DNA of 64,000 nt from Terfezia claveryi (lineage: Eukaryota; Ascomycota; Pezizomycetes; Pezizales; Pezizaceae). Both the position numbers and the translations under genes were made by a program. This document shows positions 24,186 to 35,890 of this stretch, piece by piece. Under the pieces are notes generated by a model that saw nothing but the letters and a program-made list of their open reading frames with translations, did no database searches and was not told the DNA's origin. Each line of letters opens with the position of its first letter. The stretch's first letter is position 1. The stretch covers positions 62,001 to 126,000 of the forward strand of contig WHUX01000063.1 in assembly GCA_015179025.1 (NCBI GenBank), written 5' to 3'.

Positions 24186-27100
24186 TACATACAAGGAGAC
24201 GTGCTGCTCCTCGTTGGTATATGTGCATACCTCTAGATGTACTGTACTATTGGCCACTCTTCTATTGGATCCGGATATCCTTACTGAGGGGATAAACTCA
24301 GACCCTTAAGTCGGAGATGCCGCAACTCCCTTACTGGATATTCACCCTTTAGATGGACTTTCCTGGGCAGTAACTTGGGACATTCGATGGTAATTTACCT
24401 ATATGTATAAGTGTATCGTTATAGTTGGCCCTTACCGACGCTTCCTTTACTAATCTTCTTCATGCTATGTATCACGAGGCCTTACTTTGCGAAAAAAAAA
24501 ATTTTGGTCACTATAGCACGTATTTCGAATTGCGTATTGGCCTTGTCTACGCCCGTGAGCTTCTTGATGTTTTCACTCATACACTCGATGGCCTCTCTTG
24601 CACGCTCTCGAGCTCTTATCCACAGATAAAATTAGCGGATCTGTGGCGAGGATTTTTTAACCTTAAGGGCCTAAATTTTCGCTATCGAATTCGGCCATGA
24701 CCTCAGCTCACAATTTCCGCTGCATCGACGGATGTCTCAAGCCCGGGTCACTGCATAGTTCACAACCTTCGTGGAACACGCGGGTTTAGACTTCGTTAGC
24801 CTGAAACGTGTGGATATGCATAGTAATCTACTGTACTTATGGCTTTGGCGCTAACAATATTCCTATTACGGTACTATACGTCCCTGGAAATAGTGCCAAC
24901 CAGAATTCGAACATCACATCTCATGGATAATATTTGATATCTATTGCTACCAGCTTTTTGTGTGATCCAGCATAATCAGGATTGCTAACTTCATAAATGA
25001 CAAACTAGAGAATTATGGCAGTGTCTAGCTTAGCGCTAAAACGATACTGTGAGGTCAAGTTTTGCATCCAAAACCTGATTGTTTCTTGGTTGAAGATTGC
25101 CCAACTAAATTTGCAAGGAAAGCAATTATTCGAAGGCCTTGGGGTTCTGTTTAGCTACTTTGAGGATACTATTTTGAGCACCTATTACGTGCTGATCATC
25201 TTGGGGCCCACTTGACATTTGGAGAGCATTCTTCTTAATTTGGGTTTTTTTCAAAATTTACAAGTTGTGAGGGATTCACCTTGCAGAATACCTTTCAGAA
25301 AATGTTTTAGCATCATTCACAGATTGTCACAGGTCACATCCCCAAAACGGGCTAGATGGGAGAGTGATCTCAATCGTTTGCAGAAAGAGAAAACAGAATA
25401 TTATTGATCACCTTAACAACTGTGCTCCCTCAGTTACTATCAAATCTCGATATTCACACTATTCAGAAACCGCCTCATATGCAGAGAACCGTAATACGCG
25501 TACGTGTGTGCCATGACAGTATCGGCTTCTAGGTACATAGATGCTGCCTGCTGAACCATGAATTGAATCCCTACTGACGAAAAAGATGTACCAACATACC
25601 ATAAGTTGGAAGCTCTCTATTCGGGCACACACAAGCATCGACATCAAGCAGCATCCCTTAAGTGGGAATTATAGGAGTGGATACGCCGCGTGGCCGGGTC
25701 GGATAAGCGGGAGGATATCTGATATCGCAATTGTAATGAGATGAACTACCGAAACAGAAAAAAAAAAATGATAAATGGAAAAAAATGGAAAGTTAAGGCT
25801 ATTCATTCGATTTGGTATATCCCTTGCCTCAGCTGAGGTTTTCGATTTCGGTTCGTGCTGGACATGTCGAACGATATCGATTGGACCTGTCGGGATTTCG
25901 AAATTTTCTGATTATGGTAATGGTACCCGCATAGCATCTCACATTTCTCGGGCTAACTTGAGACCTACTGTACATACTGCCAGGATTTCATGTGAATTTA
26001 TCCCAGTCGGGAGTCAGCCTTACACTAGCGGCGCCTACACCTGCGGTTACATATCTTGATACCTACATACCTACAAACCCTGCAAATATCCGCAAAAAAT
26101 AAGAATCGAAAACACATACATAACACATAAAACGGACAGACAAACAAACAAAGAGGGTATTTGCATTTCATACATATTATACCAGTGCATGTAAGGAGAC
26201 AGGCAATTTATTTACATCAATTAAGCTTATCCCAACCATCTGCCTCATGTTACCGGTACGCTTTTTCCCGGATACATACACAGTTCAGTAGGTAGGTACA
26301 TGGGTAAGTACTCCGTACTGTTTACTTACCCCGCAATTTCTTCTCCTTTCTTCCCCCCCTTTACTTTCCTAGATTTCCCATTTCTCGCTTAGGTACTGTA
26401 TGTAGTCATTATTTTTTATTAGCACGGAACAAACCGAAAGTTTCTAGCCAGGTCTATCCAACAAAGAAAAAGGTCTTATCATACATACATATGGAACTTG
26501 TACTACCAGCCTAACTTGCAATTGAATTCAAGTCCCCCCCCACACCCATACATACTGTACAAGAAATAACAAATTTCTAGAGATTATAATTCCAAATTCC
26601 TTCTCCTTTAAGTAGGTATGTATAATTTCTTTAGATTCTTTTGTTACGTACCCAGTGCGTGGCCTAACATCACCAAAAAAAAAAAAAGCCCATATTACAA
26701 AACATACAAAGTCCGAAAGCCCTAAAATCATATGACCAATGTGACATAGATACCCTTGATCCTTCACCTCCTACCTTCGAATCTTAGTGATCCCTTAGTC
26801 ATCTACTTCCATTTTCAATTAAAAAGAAACATACACATTGATTTATAGAATGAAACCAGGGCCAGCTTTGAATATAAACACTCGTAATATAAGAAAAAAG
26901 AGAAAAGAAAAGAAAAAGAAAAACATACTAACATGAAGAAAAAAGTTTAGTATCTCGTTCTTTTTTCATTTGTGCTCGTGGGGGATATTAACTTGGAAAT
27001 CAACTAGACAAGACAGAACAGGAAAGGATAGGACAGGACAGGGTGAGAGAGGTGAGGTGAGGGTAAAAACATAAAGGGTAATGGTAGAAAGAATGGCCTT

Positions 27101-27199
27101 AGGATAAAGACTAGAAGGATTTGCGAGTTCTCTCCGCTTTTCTTCTCAGACTACTACGAATCAGAGAAGTGTGTATGCCCCCGACACAGCACGAAGACA

Positions 27200-30100
27200 T
27201 TACCTAAACAACCCAGAACCCGAACAAGCTTCCTTGAAATGCCCAACCTCCCCTCTACTTCCCCATCGCACTCTTCCTCCTCCTCCCTTCACCCCTCGGT
27301 CCCCCCTTCCCCGGCGTCGCCTCTCCCATCTCTTTCTGACTCCCATGACTCCTCCCCTTCTCACTCCCCTGACTCTTCTGCCCTTCCCCCCTCCCCCCTC
27401 AATCCCAAATTCCTCCCCACATTCCAGTCTCCCCCTCAAAATACTCATAGTCACCATCTCCACCCTAAACACACCCCACCCCCCTCCCCTCCATCTAACC
27501 ACCTCCACCTCCTTCTCCCCCTCCGCGACGCCAAATATCAACCCCTTCCCCTCCCGCAGTCCCTCCTCCTCCACGGACCCTTTCGGCGCTCGTTTCAATA
27601 CCCTCCCCGCGCCGGTCGCCTTGAGGATATCTAGGAACCCTGACTCCTGGTCACTGAATTTAAGGTGTGCCACAAGCAAGGGAGTGAGGTACACGACTTC
27701 ATATCCCTCCAGTAGCGTTGCTAGCTGTCCCGATTTCCCCCTAGCTATCGCCGAAGGTAAATTGAATCCCCAGTTCTGCTCCGCTGAAGCGTCAGCGGGG
27801 GTATACGGCTCTGCATCAAGTAACTCTGCTTGCGGGGAATTGTAAGAGTCCAGTAGCCACGAGTCTGTGATGATGTCGAGGCCGAGGGTGAGTGCTAAGG
27901 CGAGTTTACTATTCCGCAAGGTAAATATTAGCTACCCCATGGGAGAGAGGAGAAGGAGGAGGAGCAAGAGGGGAAGGGAGGGGGTATACCTCGAACGAAC
28001 TAATCCCCCGCTACCAACGACAAGGTGGGTGACCCCCTTTTCTGTGACTTTCTGCGTCTTTCTTACACCCAAGGCGCGGAGGATGGAGGTGGCGTCTTTC
28101 CGGTCTGGGAATGTGGAGTTGCTAAAGACGATTTTTGGGGCGGGGCCAGAGTAAGGGGATGTTGTTTTTGCGGCGTGGTTGGGTGAGGTTGAGGTTGAAG
28201 GTGGTATGACGAAGGGTTTAGAGGGGGTATTTATTATACCTACTGCTACAGCTAATGATTTCCGACCCCTCTTCGCTGGGGTCTTGACAGGTGGCGGAGA
28301 AGGTAGTTGTGAATCCGCTTTCTCTTCTTCTTTTACTTCTTCGTCAGATCCATGAAAGGTATACTGCGTATTCATCCCGCTATCCTCCTTCTCAGCTTTC
28401 CCAATCGCCATCCTAGCTTTCTTTTTCGGCGGTTTCTTATTCTCCTTCTTCTCTTCCTTTTCTCCCTTTTCCTTTTGCTTTGCTTTTTTCTTTCTAGCAC
28501 TCTTTACTTGCTCAATTACTTTCTCCACTATTTCTTCCGCCTCCACTTCCTCCTCTAGACAGGCTTCATCCTCATCAGCAGACTCCGCTATCTCCTCCTG
28601 CTTCTTCGCCAACCCGCGCTTTCTCTTCCCGGGCGTGGCAGTTATAGCCTCCTTCCTAGGTCGCTTCAGTTGAGGTCTCCTCCCCACAGTTTGCGAGACT
28701 TCAGGTTCTTTCTCCTCCTCATCAATATCCATATCTTCTTGCTCCTTTTCCCCTCTAGCAATTTGACTGCTCTCCTCTATTTCTCTCTCTGGTGCCTTGC
28801 CCTTCCTCTTTCCATTCCCCTTGGCATTGATCTTGGCATTAGTATTACTGTTACCCTGATTATCACTCCTTAGCGACTTCGGCGATCCTTTCTCTTCGCC
28901 CAGCACCTCTACTTCCTTCTTCTTTTGCTTTTTCTCATGCCCGGGTGTTCCCCGACGATGTCCATACGTTTTAAGCCCTGCCGGTGTATGCCTCAACTTT
29001 CTAATATCCTGCGCTACCGCCGGTAAAGAACTCAGTAAGGAACCCGATAACTCCTCCTCCTGTTCCCCTTCTCCACCTTCCTCCATTGGAGGGGTCGATT
29101 TAGCTATCAACAATTCCCCCTCCATAGGCGACCCCACCCCCGCACCACCCGACGATGGAGGTAACGTCCCAATGAAGCTAACTGGTGCAGATACTCCTCT
29201 CGTATCCGACCTTGGCAATGTCGCCATGTCTGCCGGCATCGTAGGTATAACATCCTCATCCTCATCCCCAGTCACGTCATCATCGTCTAACACCAAATGC
29301 TCCCCTGCGCCGGGTTTATTTTCCTCCCCGCGGTCATTGAATAACCTCCGCGTGGTTTCGTCTGGTGTCGGCTCGAGTCCCGCAAGGGTACTCTCCCCCC
29401 CCTCAGTTTCCTCCAACACCAGCCTCTCATCGCTAAATTTTGATTTCTGCTTGTCGTGAGCGTGAGGTGTGTCTAAAACCCGGGTGACTTCCTTCCCATC
29501 TAATCCTGGCGGCGGTGTTGATAGGCCGCCTTCGACCTCTTCCCCTCCTTCTCCCCTTTGTTTCTTCCGCTGCTCAGTATCCCCACCGCTCCGGCTGAGG
29601 TTGTCCCTATCCTCAGTATATTCTCTCCCGGTGCTATATATCTCCACTCCGGTATTATTGTCCTCCGAGGTGCTAGGGACGGCGATACTCATTTCTATAG
29701 TCTGGTAGAGCAGTTTGTGTGTATGCTTGTTTGTGGTAATGATGATTCGACAGTCAGAGTCCAGTGGGATGAAAATGTGGTTTGGTGGGTGCGAGGGGGG
29801 GATGGTGGTTGGTTGACGGCGAGCAGGGGCAGTAGTATGTCCATGGGGGAGGCGGAGGAGAGATATTGTAGTTGGAATGTGAGGGGGGGGTGGAAGGGCT
29901 TCGAGGAATGTGGTGCCAGAGGGGTAGACGTCTATAGTGGGATTAGCTTCGGTAGCAATGATAGTAGCAAATCGTTTGGGGTGTAAGGAAGGTTTATCAT
30001 ACGGAGTAGTAGCAATGCGGGACTGGTTAGATCTAGCTCCTCTTGCTCCCTCTTGCGCTGGCGACGGATGGAGTCGAGGATGTTGATTTGCTCAGATTCT

Positions 30101-30393
30101 GCCTCGTCCTTGCCTTCTCCCAAACAATCTCCTTCTCTCGCATTCTCCATGCCTTCCTCTGCAGCAAGTGGTGGTGGTGGTGTCCGTAGCTCCTCGTCGT
30201 TCCATAACCTCCCGGCGACTAATCCCACGTTCTCGGTGTCGGACGCGGTGTTATGCCGAATTGCATAGGTGGCGATGGTAGGGCCTGGAGGGTGCAAGGG
30301 GAAGATTGTTGAGGAGGGTTGTTTCGAGTGCGAGGTGGAGGTGGGGGTGTAGAGGCGGAGGTGGGAGCGGGTGGGGGGGTGGAGATGGGACAT
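27200..30393 (-). CDS. Nuclear protein with C-terminal BRCT region, acidic/Lys-rich middle
   Basis: Probable DNA-damage-response or chromatin adaptor. Exons 30393-30003, 29931-27990 and 27908-27200 join in frame to 1013 residues; the first intron has donor GTATGA, branch GCTAATC and acceptor TATAG, and the second joins VGSGGLVRS to SKLALALTLG. BRCT features: KIVFSNSTFPD, GVTHLVVGS, LDIITDSWLLDSY, then a second, weaker unit after WGFNLPSAI. These span about residues 728-890. The middle (about 230-720) is dominated by Glu, Lys and Ser with several KKK runs that look like nuclear localisation signals. The N-terminal ~190 residues (FPLHPPGPTIATYAIRHNT, DSDCRIIITTNKHTHKLLY) are globular-looking but I do not recognise them. 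The tail is Gly/Arg-rich. It could be related to Rtt107/Brc1- or Nbs1-type proteins, but I cannot assign a family. The start codon is the first that keeps the frame; an upstream exon is possible. Confidence 0.8.
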
Positions 30394-31677
30394 GGTGTCG
30401 TTGAGATGGTTGCGGTTGTGGTTTGGAAGATGGATGAATTGGACAGGTGGAAGTGAGAATGGAGCTTATTTACTGGGTATGTGATTTTGGAAACATGGAG
30501 GGTGGTTCGGGTGTGTGTTGGAGAAGTGGGCGTGGTTCGTTCGGGTTTGTTCAATGTCGCTACGGAATGGGAATGGCAATGGAAGTTTGACTCGGTTCCG
30601 GTGCATGAGACATTTGGGAAGACGCGTATATTGGCTTTCTACATAGGCGCTATGCAGATTGGGCTTGCTTGGCGCGTTAACGTGATCCGTCTACCGGGTG
30701 CGAATGCCATCCAGACTTATACCGTACCTAACTAGTCTGGCTTGAGCAAGCCCCCGGTAACCGGTCCATCCTCAGTTACCCTGAATTAATGCAAACCCCC
30801 CCCTACAAAGGCCTTACGAGGATCCCAAAAGCCCGCTCTATCAGCCTAGACTCAAGCAACCGACTGTATATAGGATGGCATGCACCATGTATTTAATCAC
30901 TGGATTTGGTACATAACGCACTTGAATTAATAACAATATACCTATATCAATAATATACAACTAGGCTATCACTGAACCCTGCGCAGGCAGTATCAGCCAG
31001 AACCTAGCCTGGGAGCTGTGGAACGTTATAACAGCTGCATCTATCTCTAGGTCGATTGGGATCTCCTCCGATTCAATTGGGTATTACATATTATCTAATA
31101 ATCCAATTTCTGTTTGTTCAGCTAGTGCCACAGTCAACTTTGGTATGACAATAAATGGAAGCATTTCAAGTCATTCCTGTACCATCGATTGGCACAGGAC
31201 TTTTTTTGCAAGTCCATGAGACTGAAACCTCGAGTTGTTGTAGATTCCTGCTGAGCACTACTGGCCAAGGTGATTGTAATTTGTCGAGTAAGCTGAAGTA
31301 TCCGCAATTTCATTGCAAAAGGGGATATTACCCTCAGAAAGGTTACCTCACACAACAAAAAATACAGCAGGTTTGGCCCTGGAGACTTCACACATATTCC
31401 CCCTAGTATAATAAGCTACAACCGATAAACACGTTGTTGGCTAATACATTTGAGGGGAGCCTGTTTTTCGAATGCCATTTTGAAGCTCAAGGGTAGTAAA
31501 TAGTTCTTTTTTCTTAGCACGAAGGCAGTAAGATAGCAGCAAAGCCAATACTCAGGCCCTATGCAAAGCCCCTCAACTCAGCTGGAAGTGAGGGTAACCG
31601 ACAAAACAAACCCAAGCGCCGGTATCATAACGAATGACCCCCACCTCACCATATCAAGACCATTCACTATCCCCCCT
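30394..31677. other. Intergenic between BRCT gene and peroxin gene
   Basis: This contains the presumed promoter of the BRCT gene at its left and the 3' flank of the peroxin gene at its right. A truncated copy of the dispersed motif (TAGTCTGGCTT) is at 30733-30743. Open frames at 31134-31406 overlap on both strands and have no domain. Nothing else is supported. Confidence 0.5.
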
Positions 31678-33299
31678 CTATTGTGCCCACTTCTTCCTCA
31701 CCACACTCCTCACCCACCTCCTTCTCCTCCACTCTCCCTTCCTCTTCACCCTTCTCCTCCTCTCCGGGGCCTCCTCATCCGACTCCTCCACCTCCTCCAC
31801 ATCATACACCCACCTCTCCTTATCTTCCTCCACCTCCACCCCAGTCACACACCTCTCCGCGACCCAGTCTCTACTCCCCATATCCAATACCCACTTCTTG
31901 TCCAACCACTCCCATCCCACCGGGGGCCTCACATCCTCAAAGAACCTCTGGCCCCTGGGTCTATGCCCGGCAATCCTTGCCGTACTCAACGGCTCGTACG
32001 GACTAGCTGTATACATCCAGGGCTCCCACTCCCACGAATCGCGTTTATGTCTCTGGAGCTCAAAGATCTCCACCTCCCTTGCCTCGGGAGTCTCATCAAC
32101 CACAATATCCCTCTCCACCCAGCTCTTAAACCTACTCACCGCCTTCTTCTTCTCCCTCTCTACGAACTCGCTATCAGGTGCAGCAAGCAACCACTCATGT
32201 ACTGCCGGATGAAGCAGGGCAATCGTGCACCAGCCCCACACAAGAAACACCAAATTCCAAGGCACTATCCCCGCCGCCACAAACATGCCACAACACATGG
32301 CAAACAGCGCCTGAAAAACGCCACTACTAACCTGCTCGTTACTAAAATTCGTCGGCGGGCCCACAATCGCGATGATCTCGTCATGCACATCGCTAAAGTC
32401 TGCCATGGTATTCTGTAGATCGCGGAGATTTCGGAAAAAGTCCTTGCTCATTTCGGTGACGGCTTTGACCTCGGGGGGTGGGGCGATGGGTGCGCCGTAG
32501 GCGTTATAGACTTCGACTTTGCCACCTTTCTGCGGGGTGCCGGTGTTGGGGGGTGGGGGGTGCCGCGCGATGAAGGCGGGGACCATGACGAAGAGGAGGA
32601 GGATGGCGAGGGGGAGAACGGCGAGAAGTTGTGGGTCGAGGCAGATAAAGGAGTAGACTGCCATTGCGGAGAGGGTGTGTGTGGGGTGGCTCCAGCTTAG
32701 GACTCGGAAGAGTTGATGTTGGAATACAAAGACTACGCCGACTCTGTACGCACCTCATTCAATCTTGTTGAGCATCTCCCTCGCAAAAACCCATCCAACC
32801 ATCCAGCAGCGAGCTGGGTAGAGTGTACATACCTCGCATTAAACCGCCTGAAATTCCCACTCATCAACGTCAAGCTGAACTGGGGCCTATCCTTATCCTT
32901 CCTCCGATCGCCCTTCTCACTCATCTCGGCATACTTCTGAATATCATAATCGCTAGGCACCACCGTCTGCAGCACCTTTGAGAAAACCCTTTCCTGGATC
33001 GCACCCGATAACGATCTCCCGCCTCCTCCTCCTCCTCCTCCTCCTCCTTCGGCGGGAGGTGTTGCGGTGCTCATGCCGATGACTTGTGCTTCCGGGCCGG
33101 AGTGGGAACTGGGGTTTTTTCGCCTGTGGAGGTGTAGGTGCGGGAGGTGGTGGTGCCGGTGGTGGGAGGTGGTCGGTTCGGTGGGGGGTGAGGAGTCGGA
33201 GTCGGAAGAGTCGATGTCGAGGCTGCTGGCGTCGGAGTAGGTGGAGGAGAGACTGGTTGTGGAGGGGTAGTGAGTGGGGAGGTTGAGACTGGACTGCAT
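31678..33299 (-). CDS. PEX23/28-32-family peroxisomal membrane peroxin
   Basis: Integral membrane peroxin of the Pex24p/DysF family (Pex23, Pex28-Pex32 in yeasts), proteins acting on peroxisome size, number and ER-peroxisome contact. Two exons, 33299-32833 and 32743-31678, give 510 residues; the 89-bp intron joins FRRFNAR to VGVVFVFQHQLFRVLSWSH in frame. The N-terminus is Ser/Asp/His-rich, with a ten-Gly run coded by a CCT repeat at 33022-33048, followed by VFSKVLQTVVPSDYDIQKYA. Hydrophobic segments are at about residues 190-212 and 297-335. The C-terminal half has the aromatic dysferlin-like pattern (EIFELQRHK, WEWEPWMYTASPYEPLS, GWEWLDKKWVLD). An earlier in-frame ATG at 33479 would add 60 residues; I chose 33299 because the intervening sequence looks like leader. 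Which family member it is cannot be told from here. Confidence 0.9.
33022..33048 (+). repeat. (CCT)9 microsatellite in peroxin exon 1
   Basis: Nine tandem CCT triplets on the plus strand read as a poly-Gly run in the peroxin on the minus strand. The frame is kept by any whole-triplet change, so length polymorphism between strains is expected to be tolerated. Confidence 0.85.
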
Positions 33300-35890
33300 G
33301 ATTGGAAGGTTGTGTGAGCGGTTGCTGCTAGCTAGGCGGCAGGCGGCAGGCGGCACATAGGCTTGCTTTAATTGATTGAATGGAAAGGCTGGTGGCGCTG
33401 CGCGGGTTGATGGTGGTGATGTGAGAGTATATGGAGTAACTTGCGCCGTACCTGCTGCCTGCGTATACGTACCGTACAAGTAACATGTTGTCTTCTAGAA
33501 ATATGCAACCAGGCAAATGTGTAGTACAAGAGCTGGGCCGGGCATACTGTACATATACTCGATGCGATCATGTCAGAGCTCGGCCAACACGCACTGCAGT
33601 GGAGGCTGAGGTCCTGGCCATCATGATTGGGTGAGCGTGACAGAACGTGTGCGCTACATTGTACAGTTACAGCTGCAGCTGCTAAGTACTGCTGTATATA
33701 AGGTACGGTACAGCGTATGCTTGTGTGCGTTGCGGATTCAAGGAACATACAGGACATCGCCACATAAAGACATGTTTGGGGTTCAATCTTAATGTTGGCT
33801 CCTTAGGTGGCATCAGCAGCTGGTTTCTTGATGGATTCTTCATTGAACTGATGATCATCCAACGCAGCAGATATGTACATGTACCATCCTGCACTGCAGC
33901 CGGAAAAGTAAAGTGATCATGATACCGATCGCGGCCGAGAAATCTAAGGTTTAAAGTGACACAATTGGGCCACCTACACAAAGTTATCAACAAGTGAGTC
34001 GCCTAATATTGCCCGCAGACTCCCGTGACTTTTAACCTCCGGTATTTCGGCCGCCTTCCATCTGGCCGCCTTCCATCTCCTGGAGAACTCAATCTTACTT
34101 GCGTGTGCAACTAGGGACCTTGCATCGCTATCGCTGCATCGGAATCTGTCCTCTCAGGTGCATGTTCGTGCACTTGGCAGTCAAATCTTGTGGTAAGATG
34201 TCGAATTAAAATCGTTGATCGTTGAGAGAGAGGGGGTACCGGTAGTCTGGACGAGGGATGGATGACTCGAGGAGAACAGTTTGCAATCTGAAAGGTTTTG
34301 GAGATCCACCCGGGTCTTGTCCCCCGTCCAAGGATAGGGCGGATTGTTTTGGCCACGGGATGTTATCAGGACATGCTGGAGCTGGGAACATTGATGTTCA
34401 ATGTCCGTGAACATCCGTTGTGTACCTGGGGGTTGATGACCGGCAGGGTGAGAGACATCTGGGTATAATGTAAACAGTTGCTGCTTGCTCTTTCCCCTTT
34501 GTTTATAACCGGTGATCTGGAAGCGTGGATGTCTCGTTATTGTTATATATGGATGATCCAGCCACCTGATACTGTGCCCTGCTCGGTGTGACCATGGCCG
34601 TGACGTTGACAGTTGTGGCACGTAGAGGACAGTTAGGTTTATGGGTACAGGTACTCTGTACGCACAAGAGATCAGCAATCAGCAATAAACCAACAGAGCC
34701 GTGGCCGTGTGTGAACTCGAACCGTACCTACTTCCTACCTACCTACAGTACGCTCAATGATGTCGAGGCAGACAAGTCTATTGTCAGATGCTTAACGTGC
34801 CGCTAGTGCCTCCTCCTTCAGGGGCGTAGGTTACTTTTGGTCGAAACCCCGATCCCAGCAAAACGAACATATCTTCTCTCTCGCACCTAGGTACTCCCCA
34901 TCGCGAACTTTGCTGCTGACCTACTGGCTGCCTACAGAACCCGCCCAGTCGTCCCTGCCATTGGACAAGTATCGCACGCATCTACTCGAATTTCTCGCAG
35001 CTTCAGGCAGAGTCGCACGAAAGAGTTAGGGAGAGCCTCGACAGCTCGTTCACCCTCGAGAACAGCAGCATAAAACCTGGGATCTAGGACACAAGGGGAC
35101 CGGGGACCTTGGAAGCAGCAACACTACCAGCACCGCACGAGAAAAACTAACAGCAGCGAAGGAATAATATACTTGGTCAATCAAATAAAAGTGGAGTGGA
35201 CTCGTCCTCATCTCTCCCTAGCTGCTTGCTCGGCTATCCTCACCCCAAAGGGCCCCACAGAGACGCCGGACTGCCATCCATCTCGATTCTCTTCGACCTG
35301 GGCTTCTGCCGTTGCCAACCAACTACAGCTCAGAACGCCTCTCTCGCAGGACAACCGAGTTCACCGGCGTCTTGATCACGTCCGAAATCTCACCAAATTT
35401 ACTTTTGTTTTGGCGTCACAGGCTCCAAGCATAATGTCGTGCTGAGGGAGGTACATTCGCCTGACTTGCAACGTACCCCCTCGCTCCACTACCAAGGAGA
35501 GTGTGTGTGAGAGACACACATACACCAGAGAGAGAGAGAGAGAGAGAGACTCAAAGAGCATAAGGGATACCATTGTCTCTCCTCGCCTCTCCACCCACTT
35601 TTCCATTGGAGCTTACATTCATCGCCCGCATCCACGTCCGACGAACGATTCCATTCGCAAATCTTCATATCGATATCCACCCCCCCCCCCCCCCTCTCTC
35701 TCGCATCCCTGCTCACTTCCCCATTCGTCTGCACCGTTTGCTCAAGTATCACCAATATATCTCGGCTCGCCCGTATTAACGAATTTCTTCTGGAGTTTAT
35801 AAACATCGTCCAATCAGTGCCATCTCTTTTATTTTCGGCATTACGACACGCTCACGCTTGCTTTGTTGACAAACGCAACAATAACTACTA
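33300..35890. other. Divergent promoter region, peroxin / pom1
   Basis: This is the shared upstream region of the leftward peroxin gene and the rightward pom1 gene. The pom1-proximal part is strongly pyrimidine-rich on the coding strand and looks like a long 5' leader: a GA run at 35527-35549, a run of 15 C at 35680-35694 followed by CT repeats, then CA/CAA-rich sequence to the start codon. Numerous GTACGGTAC-like strings occur around 33470-33710 and 34620-34750. No gene is supported. Confidence 0.55.

Larger units (their letters stand above)
18091..27199. other. 9 kb gene-poor block rich in inverted repeats
   Basis: No convincing gene on either strand. Contents, left to right: a perfect reverse-strand copy of the dispersed motif at 18782-18796; nested hairpins at 20916-21158; a 21-nt inverted pair at 21913-21935/22347-22370; a foldback element at 22372-24185; and dispersed-motif copies at 22228-22242 (+) and 24893-24906 (-). 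Open frames such as 24425-24700 and 25775-26059 on the plus strand have no recognisable domain. From about 26060 to 27150 the sequence is A+T-rich with short A and T runs, including the 3' flank of the BRCT gene. Confidence 0.55.

Noticed and set aside
18091..27199. Repeat-induced point mutation as the cause of the gene-poor block
   Set aside because: The inverted arms are nearly identical and not obviously A/T-skewed, which argues against heavy RIP; dinucleotide indices were not computed.
27171..27845. Pro/Ser-rich 224-residue open frame on the plus strand
   Set aside because: It is the complement of the Gly/Arg-rich last exon of the BRCT gene, which has clear domain and splice support.
31561..32418. 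285-residue Pro/Leu/His-rich frame on the plus strand
   Set aside because: It is antisense to the peroxin exon and has low-complexity composition from the reverse of a coding frame.
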